A stretch of DNA of 64,000 nt from Lucifuga dentata (taxonomy: Eukaryota; Chordata; Actinopteri; Ophidiiformes; Bythitidae). The stretch is from positions 1 to 64,000 of the forward strand of contig VXCM01000206.1 in assembly GCA_014773175.1 (NCBI GenBank). Reading direction: 5' to 3'. A program made the position numbers and the translations under genes. The notes under the pieces were generated by a model, which was not told the origin of the DNA, made no database searches, and saw only the letters and a list, made by a program, of their open reading frames with translations. Below are positions 12,501-26,200 of this stretch, in pieces (the stretch's first letter is position 1; every line of letters begins with the position of its first letter).

Positions 12501-14184
12501 GAGGAGGGCTGTCGCTGCCTCCTGCTGTCACAGCACGGTCGCTTCAACCGGCACTGCTGCATCCGCTGCTGCACCCCCTTCACCTTCCTGCTCAACCCCA
12601 AGCGCCAGTGCCGCGACTGCCGCTACAACGTGTGCAAGTCCTGCTGCGTCTACAACACGCGGGACAAAGCCTGGCTCTGCTCCACCTGTCAGAAGAGCAG
12701 GTGAGATGAGGTGTTAGTGTGTGTCTGATGTAGGCGTTGCAATGGGGTGTTGAGGAAGGTGTGTTCAAGGCTGGGTATGTGTGTGGCACAGTATTCATAA
12801 AATGAATTTATGTGTAGCCAAGTAGGCAAAGATAATTATGAGAGGCTGACAGTCGTCAAAGATCATTTGTTAGAGATGGATTTAACACTTTTTACACACA
12901 ACTTAGTCAATAAGTCACTGTTATTTGTTCGTGTTCTAACAGGATGAGAAGGAGACTCAAATTTAGATGAAAATTTGGCAGGTTACTATGTTGAAAGATG
13001 CAAAGCAAAGATCAGTTGAAAGTGAATGGTATCTGTAAAGACAGAGTAATAATTATAGCAATATGATACCTGGACATATAGGATATTTTAGTTAAACTTA
13101 GTACACCTTATTTGCGGTAAATAATTTCTCTCTCTGTCATCACCCTCTCTCTCTCTCTCAGGCTGTTAAAGACACAGTCACTGGAATGGTTCTACACTGA
13201 TGTGAAGAAGCGTTTCAAGAGGTTTGGCAGTGCCAAAGTGCTGAAGACTCTTTACAAGAAGCACTTGGTGGAGCACGGCGCGCTTTCAGAGCTTACTGGT
13301 AAACAACTCCATTTATGAGTATTGCTTCTAAAATCTCTTTGGAATAGTGCTTGATTTCATGTGTGTATATTTGTGTGTATCTATGTGACTTTACAAAACA
13401 GGTGAAACAGGATTAAGGTGCTCACTTGGCTTTGATCTCGCATATCTTCAGCAGGTGACACTGTCTGCTGCCTGACTCACAACATTTTAATCTCCATATC
13501 ATCTCTCAGCTGGATATCAGACAGTATAGGCTAGTGCAGTTGTGTGTGTGTGTGCAGTAGCACATTTATTTTTGCAAAAATTCTATATGAATCTCAAAAA
13601 AAATATTTTTAACCCTGTAAAGCCTGACCCATGAAATAATTATCAGAAAATTCAATTTTTTTGCAAGTTATTTCTTTTTTGAACATGTTAAACTCAAAAA
13701 AAAAAATCTGATTTTTTTTTTTTTNNNNNNNNNNNNNNNNNNNNNNNNNNNNNNNNNNNNNNNNNNNNNNNNNNNNNNNNNNNNNNNNNNNNNNNNNNNN
13801 NNNNNNNNNNNNNNNNNNNNNNNNNNNNNNNNNNNNNNNNNNNNNNNNNNNNNNNNNNNNNNNNNNNNNNNNNNNNNNNNNNNNNNNNNNNNNNNNNNNN
13901 NNNNNNNNNNNNNNNNNNNNNNNNNNNNNNNNNNNNNNNNNNNNNNNNNNNNNNNNNNNNNNNNNNNNNNNNNNNNNNNNNNNNNNNNNNNNNNNNNNNN
14001 NNNNNNNNNNNNNNNNNNNNNNNNNNNNNNNNNNNNNNNNNNNNNNNNNNNNNNNNNNNNNNNNNNNNNNNNNNNNNNNNNNNNNNNNNNNNNNNNNNNN
14101 NNNNNNNNNNNNNNNNNNNNNNNNNNNNNNNNNNNNNNNNNNNNNNNNNNNNNNNNNNNNNNNNNNNNNNNNNNNNNNNNNNNN

Positions 14185-14244
<60 letters not shown>

Positions 14245-17200
14245 GTCCTAGGGTTTAAAAGCCAAGCCAGAATCTTAGTTAAAAACAAGGAGAGTCACCA
14301 ACGGATTCCAGTTATTAGACCTAAAATTTCAATTTTACTTTGGTTTTGTAAGCAATTCCAGCCAGCAGGAGGCAACATATCTGAATGCTGCTTTACTGTA
14401 TGCAATCTGAACTCTGCGCTCAAAGAAAAGCAAAGAATCATGAGACCTCAAAACATACCAAAAGCCAAAGATTAGAGCCATAAAGACCAACAGGCGAGAT
14501 GGAAGCAACCTCAGTATGACCCATATGAAGCTCAGATGGACAGAAGTCACCATTAGGCTATAGGAGTAAACAGTTACAGTCCATTTTCCTTATGTGTAGC
14601 AGTAGTGTGTTCAGAGTTAAATGCTCTGAGCATGAATTTGCTTAGAAGTTAGGGTGTGTGTTATATATGTGCATCCAGGGACAGTGCAGCTCAGATGGAG
14701 GATAGTTGAGGCCTGTGATCTGAACAGATGAGGGATTATGTGTGGAGGAGAGTTCTGCGATCCCTGTAGGAGGAGGACTATGTGGGCTCCAATATCTCAT
14801 TCTGATTTAAGTTGCTGGATTGTCTTCAGCACAATTTCATTTTATACACACACACACACAGCACGGAGTGCATCTTATATTTTAATTTGTTTATGCCTGT
14901 CCTGCTCAGCTGCCAAATCAGATCTGCATAGTCTGACTCACAGAAAGTCTGGCTAATGTTAGTTTGCGCAAGAACAATGTGAGCTGGATGGACAACAATA
15001 AACTGAGCTGAAAAATAAACATATAGGTAAAGAATTTCTCTTTTATACATCATGCTCCCTTAAAGGACCATACCCCCCATTTTGCATGTTTGAGCCTAAA
15101 TATTCAATTTTAATACATGTAAGGTTATTGGCAATCATTTCCCAAAGGATAAAACTGTATTTCAGCTTTCCTGATGTTTTGCCAAATCTCTTAATCTTTC
15201 AAAATCAAATATTCAAGCGATACACCCACCTTANTCCTGATGTTTTGCCAAATCTCTTAATCTTTCAAAATCAAATATTCAAGCGATACACCCACCTTAA
15301 CATTGTTTCACCTGCTAATAGTTACGCAGCCTTATAAAGTCATGGTCGTTTAAATTGTTCCATAAACGCAGGTCTTCTTTTGGGACTATATTCCCTGGTG
15401 GAGTCATACGTTCACTCTGTGCTTTTTATTGCGCTTAAACGCTAATTATGAAACTTAGAAAAAAAAAAAACCTGAATACATGTCTTGTTTGTGATGATGG
15501 ATTACCTATCTCAGGAACATTTCAAGTATCAACAAGTTGCTTTTAATAGTGTACCAGAATGAACTGAAACCAATGGCAGTCTGGAAGATAGGATTTTTTT
15601 TTTTTTGTTTTTAAACTCACTGTTCCAGTAGTATGCTTTGGGAAATGATTGTCAGTAACCTTATGTGAATTGAATAAATTAGGCTCAAACATGCAAAATG
15701 AATGGTATGGCCCTTTAAGACTGCAGCAAAGCCCAGCAACTCAGCACTATTTGCTGACACGGCCCCTGTAGCTGCTGTGGTGGTCAGTAGACATTTTCAT
15801 GTCTCGTGTCTGGCCTTTTTAATACAAACTAATGTAGTAGAATATTGTTTTTTTTGTTTTGTTTTTTTTTTTAAATAATCATGTACATGCAAGTTGGTTA
15901 AACTCCCACATTTGCCCCTGAACTGATTTGAAATATCCCTGTGTGCTGTGCTGAAGCAGCTGCTGCTGAGGTCCTACAGAAATTCCACACGATACAGCTA
16001 TAATGCACTTATAAAACCACAAATGGCTGCATTGTTGCACGAATATTTACTTGACATGAAAAGAGCTCAAGGCTCAGAGTTGGAAGAGGAAACTTGATTG
16101 AGTTTGTTGCACTTAAGGGTGCTTAGTCACCACCATGTTTAATAACTCAAACCACATACTTAAAAGTTTATGGATATGATATTTTGATAGCTGCTATAGT
16201 TTCTTGCACTAATATGTCACTATTTGTGTGTATGTGTGTGCGTGCGCGCAGAGGGCAGTGCCTATGAGGACAGTATCTGCAATGAGGGCAGTATTTGTGG
16301 GAGCGACTCGAGCTTCTACAGACACAGTGAAGGTACAAAAATGCTTTAATGATCCTGTATAAACTCACCTGTGGAGAAGTTTGTAGAGACTTGCTCTAGA
16401 TTCTGAACATTTTAGAAAGCAAAGGTGTGTGTGTTTTATCTTATTTCATCACAATAAACTTGAAACTCCATCAGCTTTCAAGTGCAGAATTCATCTTTAC
16501 CTGCTTTGGCGAAGTCATCGACCCACCTTGACCTGGTGTGCTCGTCTTCAAAATAATGATCATGTTGGAAAATGGGAAACATTTCAACAGTCTCGAAAGT
16601 GGATTGCTAATAAAAGTGCAGCTTGTGCTGAAATAGATCTGAAATTGTCTTTTCAATCTCAGTTCTCTTTGAAGAAGCAATTAACCTGATTGAAAAACCT
16701 TCTGTGTCTTTTTGGAAACCTCTGAAAAGCTCCTGAGCACTTTTTGACATAATGAAAGTGAAATTGTAAGCGCAAAGGTTTAGGAAGGTCAATTTCTGCA
16801 GTTTAAAGATTGGAAAACTATAAAGCTTGTCATATGAAATGTATTTATTTATAAAATCTGCAACTTTATTCTTTTAACTATATTTGGGAAATTTGTCCTT
16901 TGCTTAGAATGGACAAGAGTCAAAATTTCTTTAGAATAAGTCACAATATGATCAAGTTTTATGGATTTAAATGTAAGTGTATTGTGGGTCATGGAGTGAA
17001 CATCCTGAGTTGTTAAAGACACAGAAGTAAATCCAGACACACTCCTGCCAGGACTCGAACCTGGTACTTCCACCTGACAGGATGGATGTGTTACCACGAT
17101 ACACTACAGGAGTTTGGGGTTCTCTTCTTTATAGGATCCTACAGGGAACAAGAACTGAAACAAGGTGAAGGTGTAAAGCAGTCTTTCAGTCCACAGATAG

Positions 17201-20200
17201 TTATGTGATCTAAACTAATGCTAAAGCTAGAATTTGACATTAAACATACTCTGCAAGTTGCTGTTTTAGGATGAATTTCCTCCAACTATTTGGCAACTTA
17301 AGGGAAAGTATTACTTTAAGATAACCTATGAGTTCTGAATGATACTTAAATAACCAGTCTTAAAAAAAAAACCAATTTAGCTGGTAGGCTAGAAAAATCT
17401 CTTGTCTAATACTACCTTGCGAAATCACCAATATGTTTCAATTTCAGTACATGAGCTATCAAATTTAGCTCAATGCTCACATTAGTGTTTTTGCATGTTT
17501 GTCACTGAGTGGGTTTGGCCCACTTAGCGTCACCAGAGCCCCGTTTGCCAGCACATTTCCAGGTGAATCCAAACAGGCTTTCATGGCAACTTTAGCAGCA
17601 GCAATGCTACACCATAGATCAGCCTGTCTGTCAACCCTGTACTCTGCCTGTTTCCACCTCCCACGGCGAGGACGTGGGGTTGGATTTTGGGAGGTATTAA
17701 TTTGGAAAGTTAACATTACTGGACAAATTCTTTTAGTTTGTCTTATAATGCAATAAAAGTTAAATGCCAATTTCAAGGGGCTGGAGCCTATCCCAGCAGT
17801 CATTGGGTGAGAGGCGGGGTACACCCTGGACAGGTCGCCAGTCTATCGCAGGGCTGACTTAGAGAGAGACAAACTCATTCACACCTACGGTCAATTTAGA
17901 GTTTCCAGTTCACCTGACCTGCATGTCTTTGGAGGTGGGAGGAAGCCGGAGCACCCGGAGGGAACCCACGCAGACACGGGGAGAACATGCAAACTCCACA
18001 CAGAAAGGACCCGGTCAGACTCTGACCCGGGACCTTCTTGCTGTGAGGCGACAGTGCTAACCACTGAGCCACCGTGCCACCCTCATGTAACATCAACTGC
18101 TAAATTTCATTTAAGTTATACTTGCAAAGTTTAAGTCAGGAACAATTTACAATTTGCATCATTTCAACTTGCTGCCAGTTTTTCATTTTAAGGCTAATAT
18201 ATATATATATATGAATAAATAGTTGCCAACTGTAGCCTGTCAAAATAGACATCTTAAATTCTATTTATTAATTACAACAATGATAAAATGTCAGTATCAT
18301 TAGCTGCTAATTTGTCCATTGAGGACTCAAGATTAATTTCACAGTTAGCAATACAGGTATTCTTTCACATAAAGATCAACTTACCAAGACCATTTCGCCA
18401 CAAGAAATTTGTAGACAAAATGCAAGAAAGGCATCCAAAAAATGTGAGAAATTAAATTAGTCCACGCGATGAAATTCATCCACCAAATGCGAGAAATTCA
18501 TCCAAACGCAAGAAATTAAATTCATCCACGCAATGAAAATTTGTCCATGAAAATGCAAGAAATTGAGCCATGATTACAAATTTGTCCAGGTTATGAAATT
18601 CTTCCAACTAACTGAACAGGGGATTATACCCTTAAACAAAATATGCCCAATAATGTAAACTTATTAAACTATACAAACAGTTCATCACATATGCAAATTC
18701 ATGAGTAGCATTGGATAGTGTAGCATGCACACCAACATCCACAGAGCAACTGCACTGCTACCATAACAAGCTGGCTAACACCTTAGCATACATGCTAACA
18801 TCTGAGATCAAACAAAGTGCAGTCTGAACCTTTAACACACCAACTTAAGCACACAAGCAAATTACAATTCAGCAATTAACTGACAAGAGACTAATTAAAA
18901 TAATCTCCTCCAGTTCAACAAAAAGCCACAGAGCAACAACACAGCCCATTTGCAACGTTCAAGTGTGTGTAGCACAGCATTTAGCACATACACAGCAAAA
19001 ACGACAGCAACAATATAGCATAGCATACAGCAAAGAGAAACAGCGGCAACATAGCAAATACAGTTCAAGTTAAAAAAAAAAAAGAAAAGGAACTGGTCCT
19101 ACCTTTGTTGTCTTCGTTCTAGTTGTGTAGGAGCAATTTCAGCCAGTGGTTGTTGGTTCCATCGGGAGAATGAGTGAGTTTGTGTGTGTGCGCGTTTTGG
19201 CAGCAACACTCAGTTTAAAAACCATCAGCAGATCATTAACACCAAAAAATAAAAGCGCATAACACAGCATATTGTAACATTTACCCAGCAGCAGCACAGT
19301 GTAGCATAGCGCATGTCGTAACATAGCATAAAGCACAGTATAGCGTAGCAAATGTTAGCATATTTAAACCACTTTACAAAAACCAGCATAAGGATGACAG
19401 AGCAGCAACATCAGGCAATATTAAAGTGTTCAGTGTAGCATTTATCCTGCTGCTAACTAGCAGGTTAGCCAAGATGAACCATGTGACAAAGTCTGAAACT
19501 TTCCGCACCAGCAACTCAATCGCGTCGAACAACCATTAATGCAACTCATTTGCACCATTTAAGCGTGTAACATAAAGGTACACATAGCGCCAGGTTAAGT
19601 TAAGAAAATCAATTTTTTTGCCTTTGTCGTGTTCTTATTGTCCTTCTGCTGACGATTTCGAGCTGTCATTGTGTGTGTGTTTCAGCAGAAAGAAGTGCAA
19701 CAATCGTCCAGCAACACATGAAGCGCAATGCAGCATGTTGTAGCATAACGACAGAATGTGTGTTCATAGCATTTAATATTCTTAAAGCTCTTCACAAACC
19801 AGCATGACACAGACCAGCAACAGAGGCAACATTAAAATGCTGCTAAAGTACCTGCTAACAATCAAGCAGCAACTACATTGCTAGCACAAACAACCACAGA
19901 GCACCGAGCAGGTTAGCGCATGTTAACAACCGAGACAAACCACATGAACCAAAGTCCGAGCCTTTTCACACAAAGCACTCACACCCAACCAAACAACAAT
20001 TTATCAACCAAACCAAGAACTGAAAGCAACAATTTCAGAGCTCAACAAAGGAAACGTTGACGGTGTCAACACCAAGGAGCAGCAACTAGCCTGCTAAATA
20101 GCTAATGCTAACGAGAACGCAGCAGCAACAAAGAAAGGAAACGCCAGTCTTACCTTTTCCGGTGATCCAGGTGGGTGTGACGAGACTGTGACATCCAAGC

Positions 20201-23200
20201 GTATTTATAGTCTGGCTTGCAGCGATTGATTGAGGAAAGGTGGGGCATATTTCGATTAAAAAAAAAAAAAAATTCCATAAAATGTTAAAATTTTCTGACC
20301 AATGTAATAGTTGCCCATTTACATATCTTTTCAGTGCTGTATAAATTGTTTATGTATTTGACCAAGTTTTTTGTCTATTTATAGACGTTAGTTTAGGCCA
20401 CAGTCACATGACAAAGTCCAGCCCTGAGGAAGGGGCGGGGTCTGGGAATGTAAAATTGTGAGGAAGTATAAAGTTCATACGAGTTTTTGATAAAACCAAA
20501 ACATTTAAGAGAACCCCACTAAGAAGATTATGAAGCAATCTGAAAAAGGGAAGCTTTTAAATACTCATAACGCAATAATCAATAAAAAAAAAAAGTGATT
20601 AAATGATNGAAAAAGGGAAGCTTTTAAATACTCATAACGCAATAATCAATAAAAAAAAAAAGTGATTAAATGATTGGGAATTCAGATTTTCAGTGTCACA
20701 AGCACAACTAATTGATTACAAATTAATTTACCATGAACAGAATGTAAAACATTAAATTTTTAATTCTGGTTTATCTCCAGCTTAACATGGGCATTTCCTT
20801 GTATTGCATAATTAAGGTACAGTTAATAAATCTAAACACTTCCTGTACATATTTCACAATAAAATGTCAAAAACGTGACTGACTGAAAACATGAATGAAA
20901 AACTGCAGAATGTTTATTGACTGTGTTGCACAGTTGAAATAAGTAAATCATGTTGTTACTTTGACATGGATTATTTCAAGGATCTCGGTGTATTTTCAGG
21001 TAATGGTACAAAATAAATGGGTGGGTGAATGGATGGATGAATATTCAGATAACTGACAAACAAAATATTCCTCTTATGTTCAGAGCACAGCATGGCGGAG
21101 ATGCTCAGTGTGGCCTTGCGGGTGGCAGAAGAGGCCATAGATGAAGCCATTTCCAAGGCTGTGTTTGACACTTCCAGTCAGGTTATTGACATTACTGATG
21201 TTCTATTTTTAGGCTCTTCATCTACCCACCTTGTCTTGTACTGTGTGTTACAGCTTATTAGCCTACAATCTCTCTATGGTTTTATCATCAGGTTCCTCCT
21301 TAATTTGACTTTCCTGTCTGAGTCACACTATTGTCATGCTTACATATGTGGTAACAGTGTAAGACAATGTTAGGTGCATATAAAAAGAATATAATTTATC
21401 TTGGTGGCTTTTTATAATGTTTTTCAAAGTTGTCTAGAGACACATAAATAATGTATTTTACTGGCTTCCAATGCATGTAACTAAAATTTAAATGCACCCT
21501 TAATTTACTACGAGCTGCATATTAAATTCAAAAGTAGGAGTGCAAAGCAAAGCTATATCTATCTGCTAGCTTATCTGAACCCTTTGTATATGTATTGTAT
21601 CTGCAGATAAAGAAAAAAAATATATTCCTGCTTCAGTTCAGATGATATTATTGTGTGTTTATAGTGCTTTATCTATCCCAAATTATATTCCTGGTTCCTC
21701 AGAATATATACTACCCACAAGATTTCTTCTATTTAATCTGTTTATGTATCTTAGAGCTTTTGAATATTGGACATATTTAGAGGCGTAATCATCTTACAGT
21801 GTGAATGTGTTTCTCTGAACAGCTTTTTTATTTCTGTGTTTGTTGTTGTTTACCAGGAGAAGCAGAATGAGGCACACTATCTGCGCGAGCACAGGGCAGA
21901 GCTCATTGAAGAACTTGCCAAAACTATTGTGCAAAAAGTAAGACACAGTAATGAATTTTGCAAACAATCCAAAATAATAATTATATTCTAACTGATGCAG
22001 GGGTGTTTTACAGTGTATATGGGGTAATTGTGTTAAAATCCATTGTGTAAAATTTAATGCATGCACACTAACATACAGTTTGTCCTCAAACCATCCATGT
22101 TGTAATGTTGGATGAGAGCCATATGCAATCTGATCCTGTCTCTATGCACGTCAGATCATCAATCGGAGGAAGACCTTGGCTGAGATGAAGGCAGAGTATG
22201 AACAGGATTGGCCTCTTGAATGCAACACTGACCTTTATCACTGCCAGTCTGCATCTAGCCAAGCCAGCGGTTCCCTTAAACACCAACCAGGCCTCTGGGT
22301 AAAAAAACAAATCACAGGCATAATCGCTTACATTTCCCACTATAATAAATGAACTGGATTTGGTTTGGTAGAAAGGATGGGAATGACATGTACTTATATG
22401 CATGTGTGTGTATGTTTACACTACAAATTCTATCATCTGTGGGTTGAAATATGCTGACATCTACTGGTTACATTGTAAAATGTTCTATGATTCTATCATT
22501 TTATCATTTTTGGCATGTGACATGAACACAACATGATTATACTACCATTTATGATGATTCCCACTTTTTAAATAATATTCATTGTCTTACTATTCTCACC
22601 AGAGGTCACGCTCTGCTTTCTCCATATTGGACAATGACCCTCCTGATGTGACTCAAGACCCTCTGCAGACCTTAAAGAAGGAAGGTGTTGGGTCCGCTGT
22701 GTCTACTTGGAGGAGTGTAGATCGACTGGACAACTCCAGTAAGATTTTGTTGCTCACTGGTTTAGATAAGACATAATATACAATGTATCAGAAATCCAAT
22801 ATACTACTCACCACTGTGCTTATTATTGTTAGCTTCTATTGTTTGTTGGACTTGTAGTTTGTTTAGCACATGATCTGTGTTAGCCTGCATACTTACGAGT
22901 GTGTGTCCTCAGTGCTTCAGAGTCCAGATGGGAACTGGATTGCCCTGCAGAATGCCCAGCTGTCACGTCCTGGGCTGCTGACCAAAAGGAAGAGTCAGGT
23001 CTACAGCGCCCTGGAACGAGAGTCTGGAGTGGTCTCTGCCTACGAAGGCATGAGCTCTGACAACGAAACTAGGCCTGAGCCTGACAGCTCCTGGGGAGTC
23101 GTCCTGCAGGAGATCCACAGGAAAATGACAGACTCTAACTTCAGTCTGCAGGACACCCAGGACAACTACAGTCACCAGGATAGGATTCCTTCACCACAGA

Positions 23201-26200
23201 GGGGCTGCAGAGGAAGCAGAAATGATCTGTTTTCAGACTGTGAGGAGAACTTGAAGTCTAATAAATCTCTTCTAGCTCTGTTTAAGAGGAAGGTGCCACC
23301 AGAGCTCAGACGACCTTCATCATCCCGTAGGACCAGTATCATTGATGTGAACTTTCATGTGGAAGGGGCAGAAGGGGAGAACAGTGCAGCTCCTAACATG
23401 GAGGTAGGAAAAATCAGGAGATCACGGAAGAAAAGGAGGAGTAAAAAGGAGCCTGCTTCTGCTTCTGTGCTGGTAAGCAATAAAGAGCTGCACAAATGAT
23501 GACATGAGATGAAATGAGATGAGACATTAATGATGCATATGAGGAATCTGGGCGATGGAAATAGCCCATAGCAACAAAAGAAAACAAAAATTAAAATGTA
23601 CAAGTATGGTACTTTTGGTAACAGAAAATGTATGAAAAAGTATGAATTACATCATTTTATGTGTGCAAAATGGATGCAATGCGATAACAGGATTGCAGAA
23701 TGTTTATGAGATGTCTTTTTTCATCTGTTTCTTAAATTCACAGGATTACAATAACTCTCTAAACACACTCGTGAACATGTGCAATGAGAAAAAGGACCAC
23801 CAATACCAACCAGCCTCTGTTCCTGTGACCCCTGACACATTGATCTCTGGGTCCACAACCCCTGAACCTTTGCACCTTGAGAGTGATGTCAGTGAAGGAG
23901 GAGCCAATCAAATAGACCAGGAACAGCTGACAAGCCAATTCAACATTTCCCATAACTTCAGTAGAGAATATGAACTAGATAGTAATGGACAGACAGAGAA
24001 AATTAAACAAGGAAGCAAGGAGAGTGATCAAGAAGCTAAGAAGCCATGGGAAATAGAGTTGGATGAAGAAAGAACAGAAGATGAGAAAGAGGAAGAAGAG
24101 AAGACAGACGAGGAGGGACTTGATGAGGAAATGAAATGCAAACTGTACAGGCTCATTGCACAGTCCAGAATTGCATACTTCTCTACTGATGATGAGATTA
24201 ACAGGGTGGGGCAGAGTGAGGAAGAGTGGGAGGGAGAAAGTGAAGATTGGAGGGAAGGAAAGACAGAAGCACTTCCTTACAAACTCTGTCAGCTAGAAAA
24301 AGAAGTCAGGGCATACCAGTTCTCTTCCACAGAGGATGAGCTGGATAGAGTTGGCATCAGCGATGGAGAGAGGAAGACTGAAGAGGAGGATGTGAAGACA
24401 GAGGAGCTGGCAGTAAAACTGTGCAGATTGGCCGACCAAGTCAATGCCACCCAATTTTCATCCACGGAGGACGAACTGGACAGAGCAGGCAGAGGCGAAG
24501 AGACAGAGGAAGATGACGGGAGAGCTGAAGTGGGGGAGGAAGCCATAGATGAAGAGACTCTGTGGAAAATGCAGGCTGAAAAAGCAGTCCAGGCTGCTCA
24601 GGTGCGCGACTTGGCCAGTCTTGTCAGCGCCTGTCAGTTCTCTTCCACCGAAGATGAGCTGGACAGAGTGGGAGAGAATGAGGGAGAGCAGGAGCTGGAG
24701 GGGAATGAAGGAGGAATGGAGAGCACTGCTAAGAGGGAGGAAATGTGGTTTATCCAGATTGGTAAACATGAAGAAGAAGATGTAATAAAGAATCAGGAGA
24801 GGAGAGGAAGCATTGATGACTTTGATGTGAAAATGTTTGACTTAAGGGATGAATGTGAGGAAGCAGAGAAGGTGGGAGATGCAGGCAAGGAAGCAAAAGA
24901 CACAATGAGTGAAGAGGTCAGTGATGAGAAAGGAAGAGCAGTAACAGCTGAGAATCTGATGAAGAGTCAGATGAAGGTGGAAAATGTCCAACAAGATAAA
25001 AGAGAGGCAGAGGAACCTGAAGAGAGTGTTTACATGGCAGGGAAAGAGGAGAATGAGGAAGAAAGAGAGGAGTTTTTAAGACAGACAGAAGCTTTGAGTG
25101 AGACGTTGATTGAAAGAGAGAAAGAGACAAAAGAAAGACAAGAGCTAGAGAGAATGGAGGACAGAATTGAGGAGAAAGGAGAACAAGGAGTGAATCAGTC
25201 TGAGGTGAAATGGTCAGACAGAATGGAAGGAGAGGAGAGACAGAAAGAGGAAAACATTAAGGAAAGCAAAGAGAAATGGTGGAAATGGGAAACAGCGGCA
25301 GGAGGTGATGAAGAAGATCTGGAATTTGACAGAATAATCAGCAGCATGCTGATGATGTGTGTGCATGAAAAGCAGGTAGACACAGCTGTAAAAGATGAAT
25401 CTGAGAAAAACAGGGGGAGGGAAAGAGAGCCAGAGAAAGTAGAGGAGGGTGAGAATGATAAAATAGAAACTGGAGTCAAAGAAAAGGTTCTGGATTTACA
25501 GAGCACAAATGCATCAGAGATTGCAGAAGAATTTGGAAGTCAAGGCAATCATTTAATATCCAAATCATTTCTGAAGGAAGAAAATGGAATTGAGCCAAAT
25601 GGATTAAATTTTTCTAGAAAACAGGAAATTGAAGTTGCAACAATAAGAAACAGGCAGCAGGAAAGAGGGATGGAGCCACAAGAAAGAAGAGATTTAGGAT
25701 ATGAAGAAACATTAGATTTGGCTTTCAAAGAGGAGACAGATGAGGCTAAACAGATATTCAAACTAATGGAAATGGAGGATGAGCAACAAGAGGAGAGAAG
25801 AAGAAAAATAGAGGAGCAGCAAATGGTGGAGAGTTGGGGAGGTACTGCTGGAGAAAGTGTAGAGGAAGACGACAAAAGGAAAGTAATGGATGAAGCACTT
25901 CAAGAAACCAAACAAAGAGATGCAGATGACGTAGAGCAGAACATCTGCTGCATTCAGGAGGGTTTACTGTCGCCAGAGGAGATTCAAAACGTAAGCACTG
26001 GAGCAAGAGCAACAATACATTCTGCTGTAACACTAACAAAATGCAACATGCGATCAAAAGCCTATAAGCTGAGAATGAACTAGATTTCTTTGAAGGATCA
26101 TGGTGGAAAATGGAGGCAGTGATTGGAAATTAAAATACCACCGTACTTACCTTTTCATTCACTTTTTCCTCACACAGACTTTATGGAACTTCTTATCTTA

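Noticed and set aside
12499..12798. Ser/Ala-rich frames on both strands
   Set aside because: Out-of-frame shadows of the GC-rich myrip zinc-finger exon 12479-12700.
13668..14288. Long open frame across the N gap
   Set aside because: It consists of poly-Phe, undetermined residues and poly-Lys from homopolymers and N; not coding.
19139..19351. 70-aa minus-strand frame in the tandem units
   Set aside because: The composition follows the AGCA repeats, and the frame is not kept in the other two units.
24289..26057. Several minus-strand Ser/Leu-rich frames
   Set aside because: Antisense of the purine-rich acidic myrip exon; GAG/GAA read backwards gives Ser, Leu and Phe.
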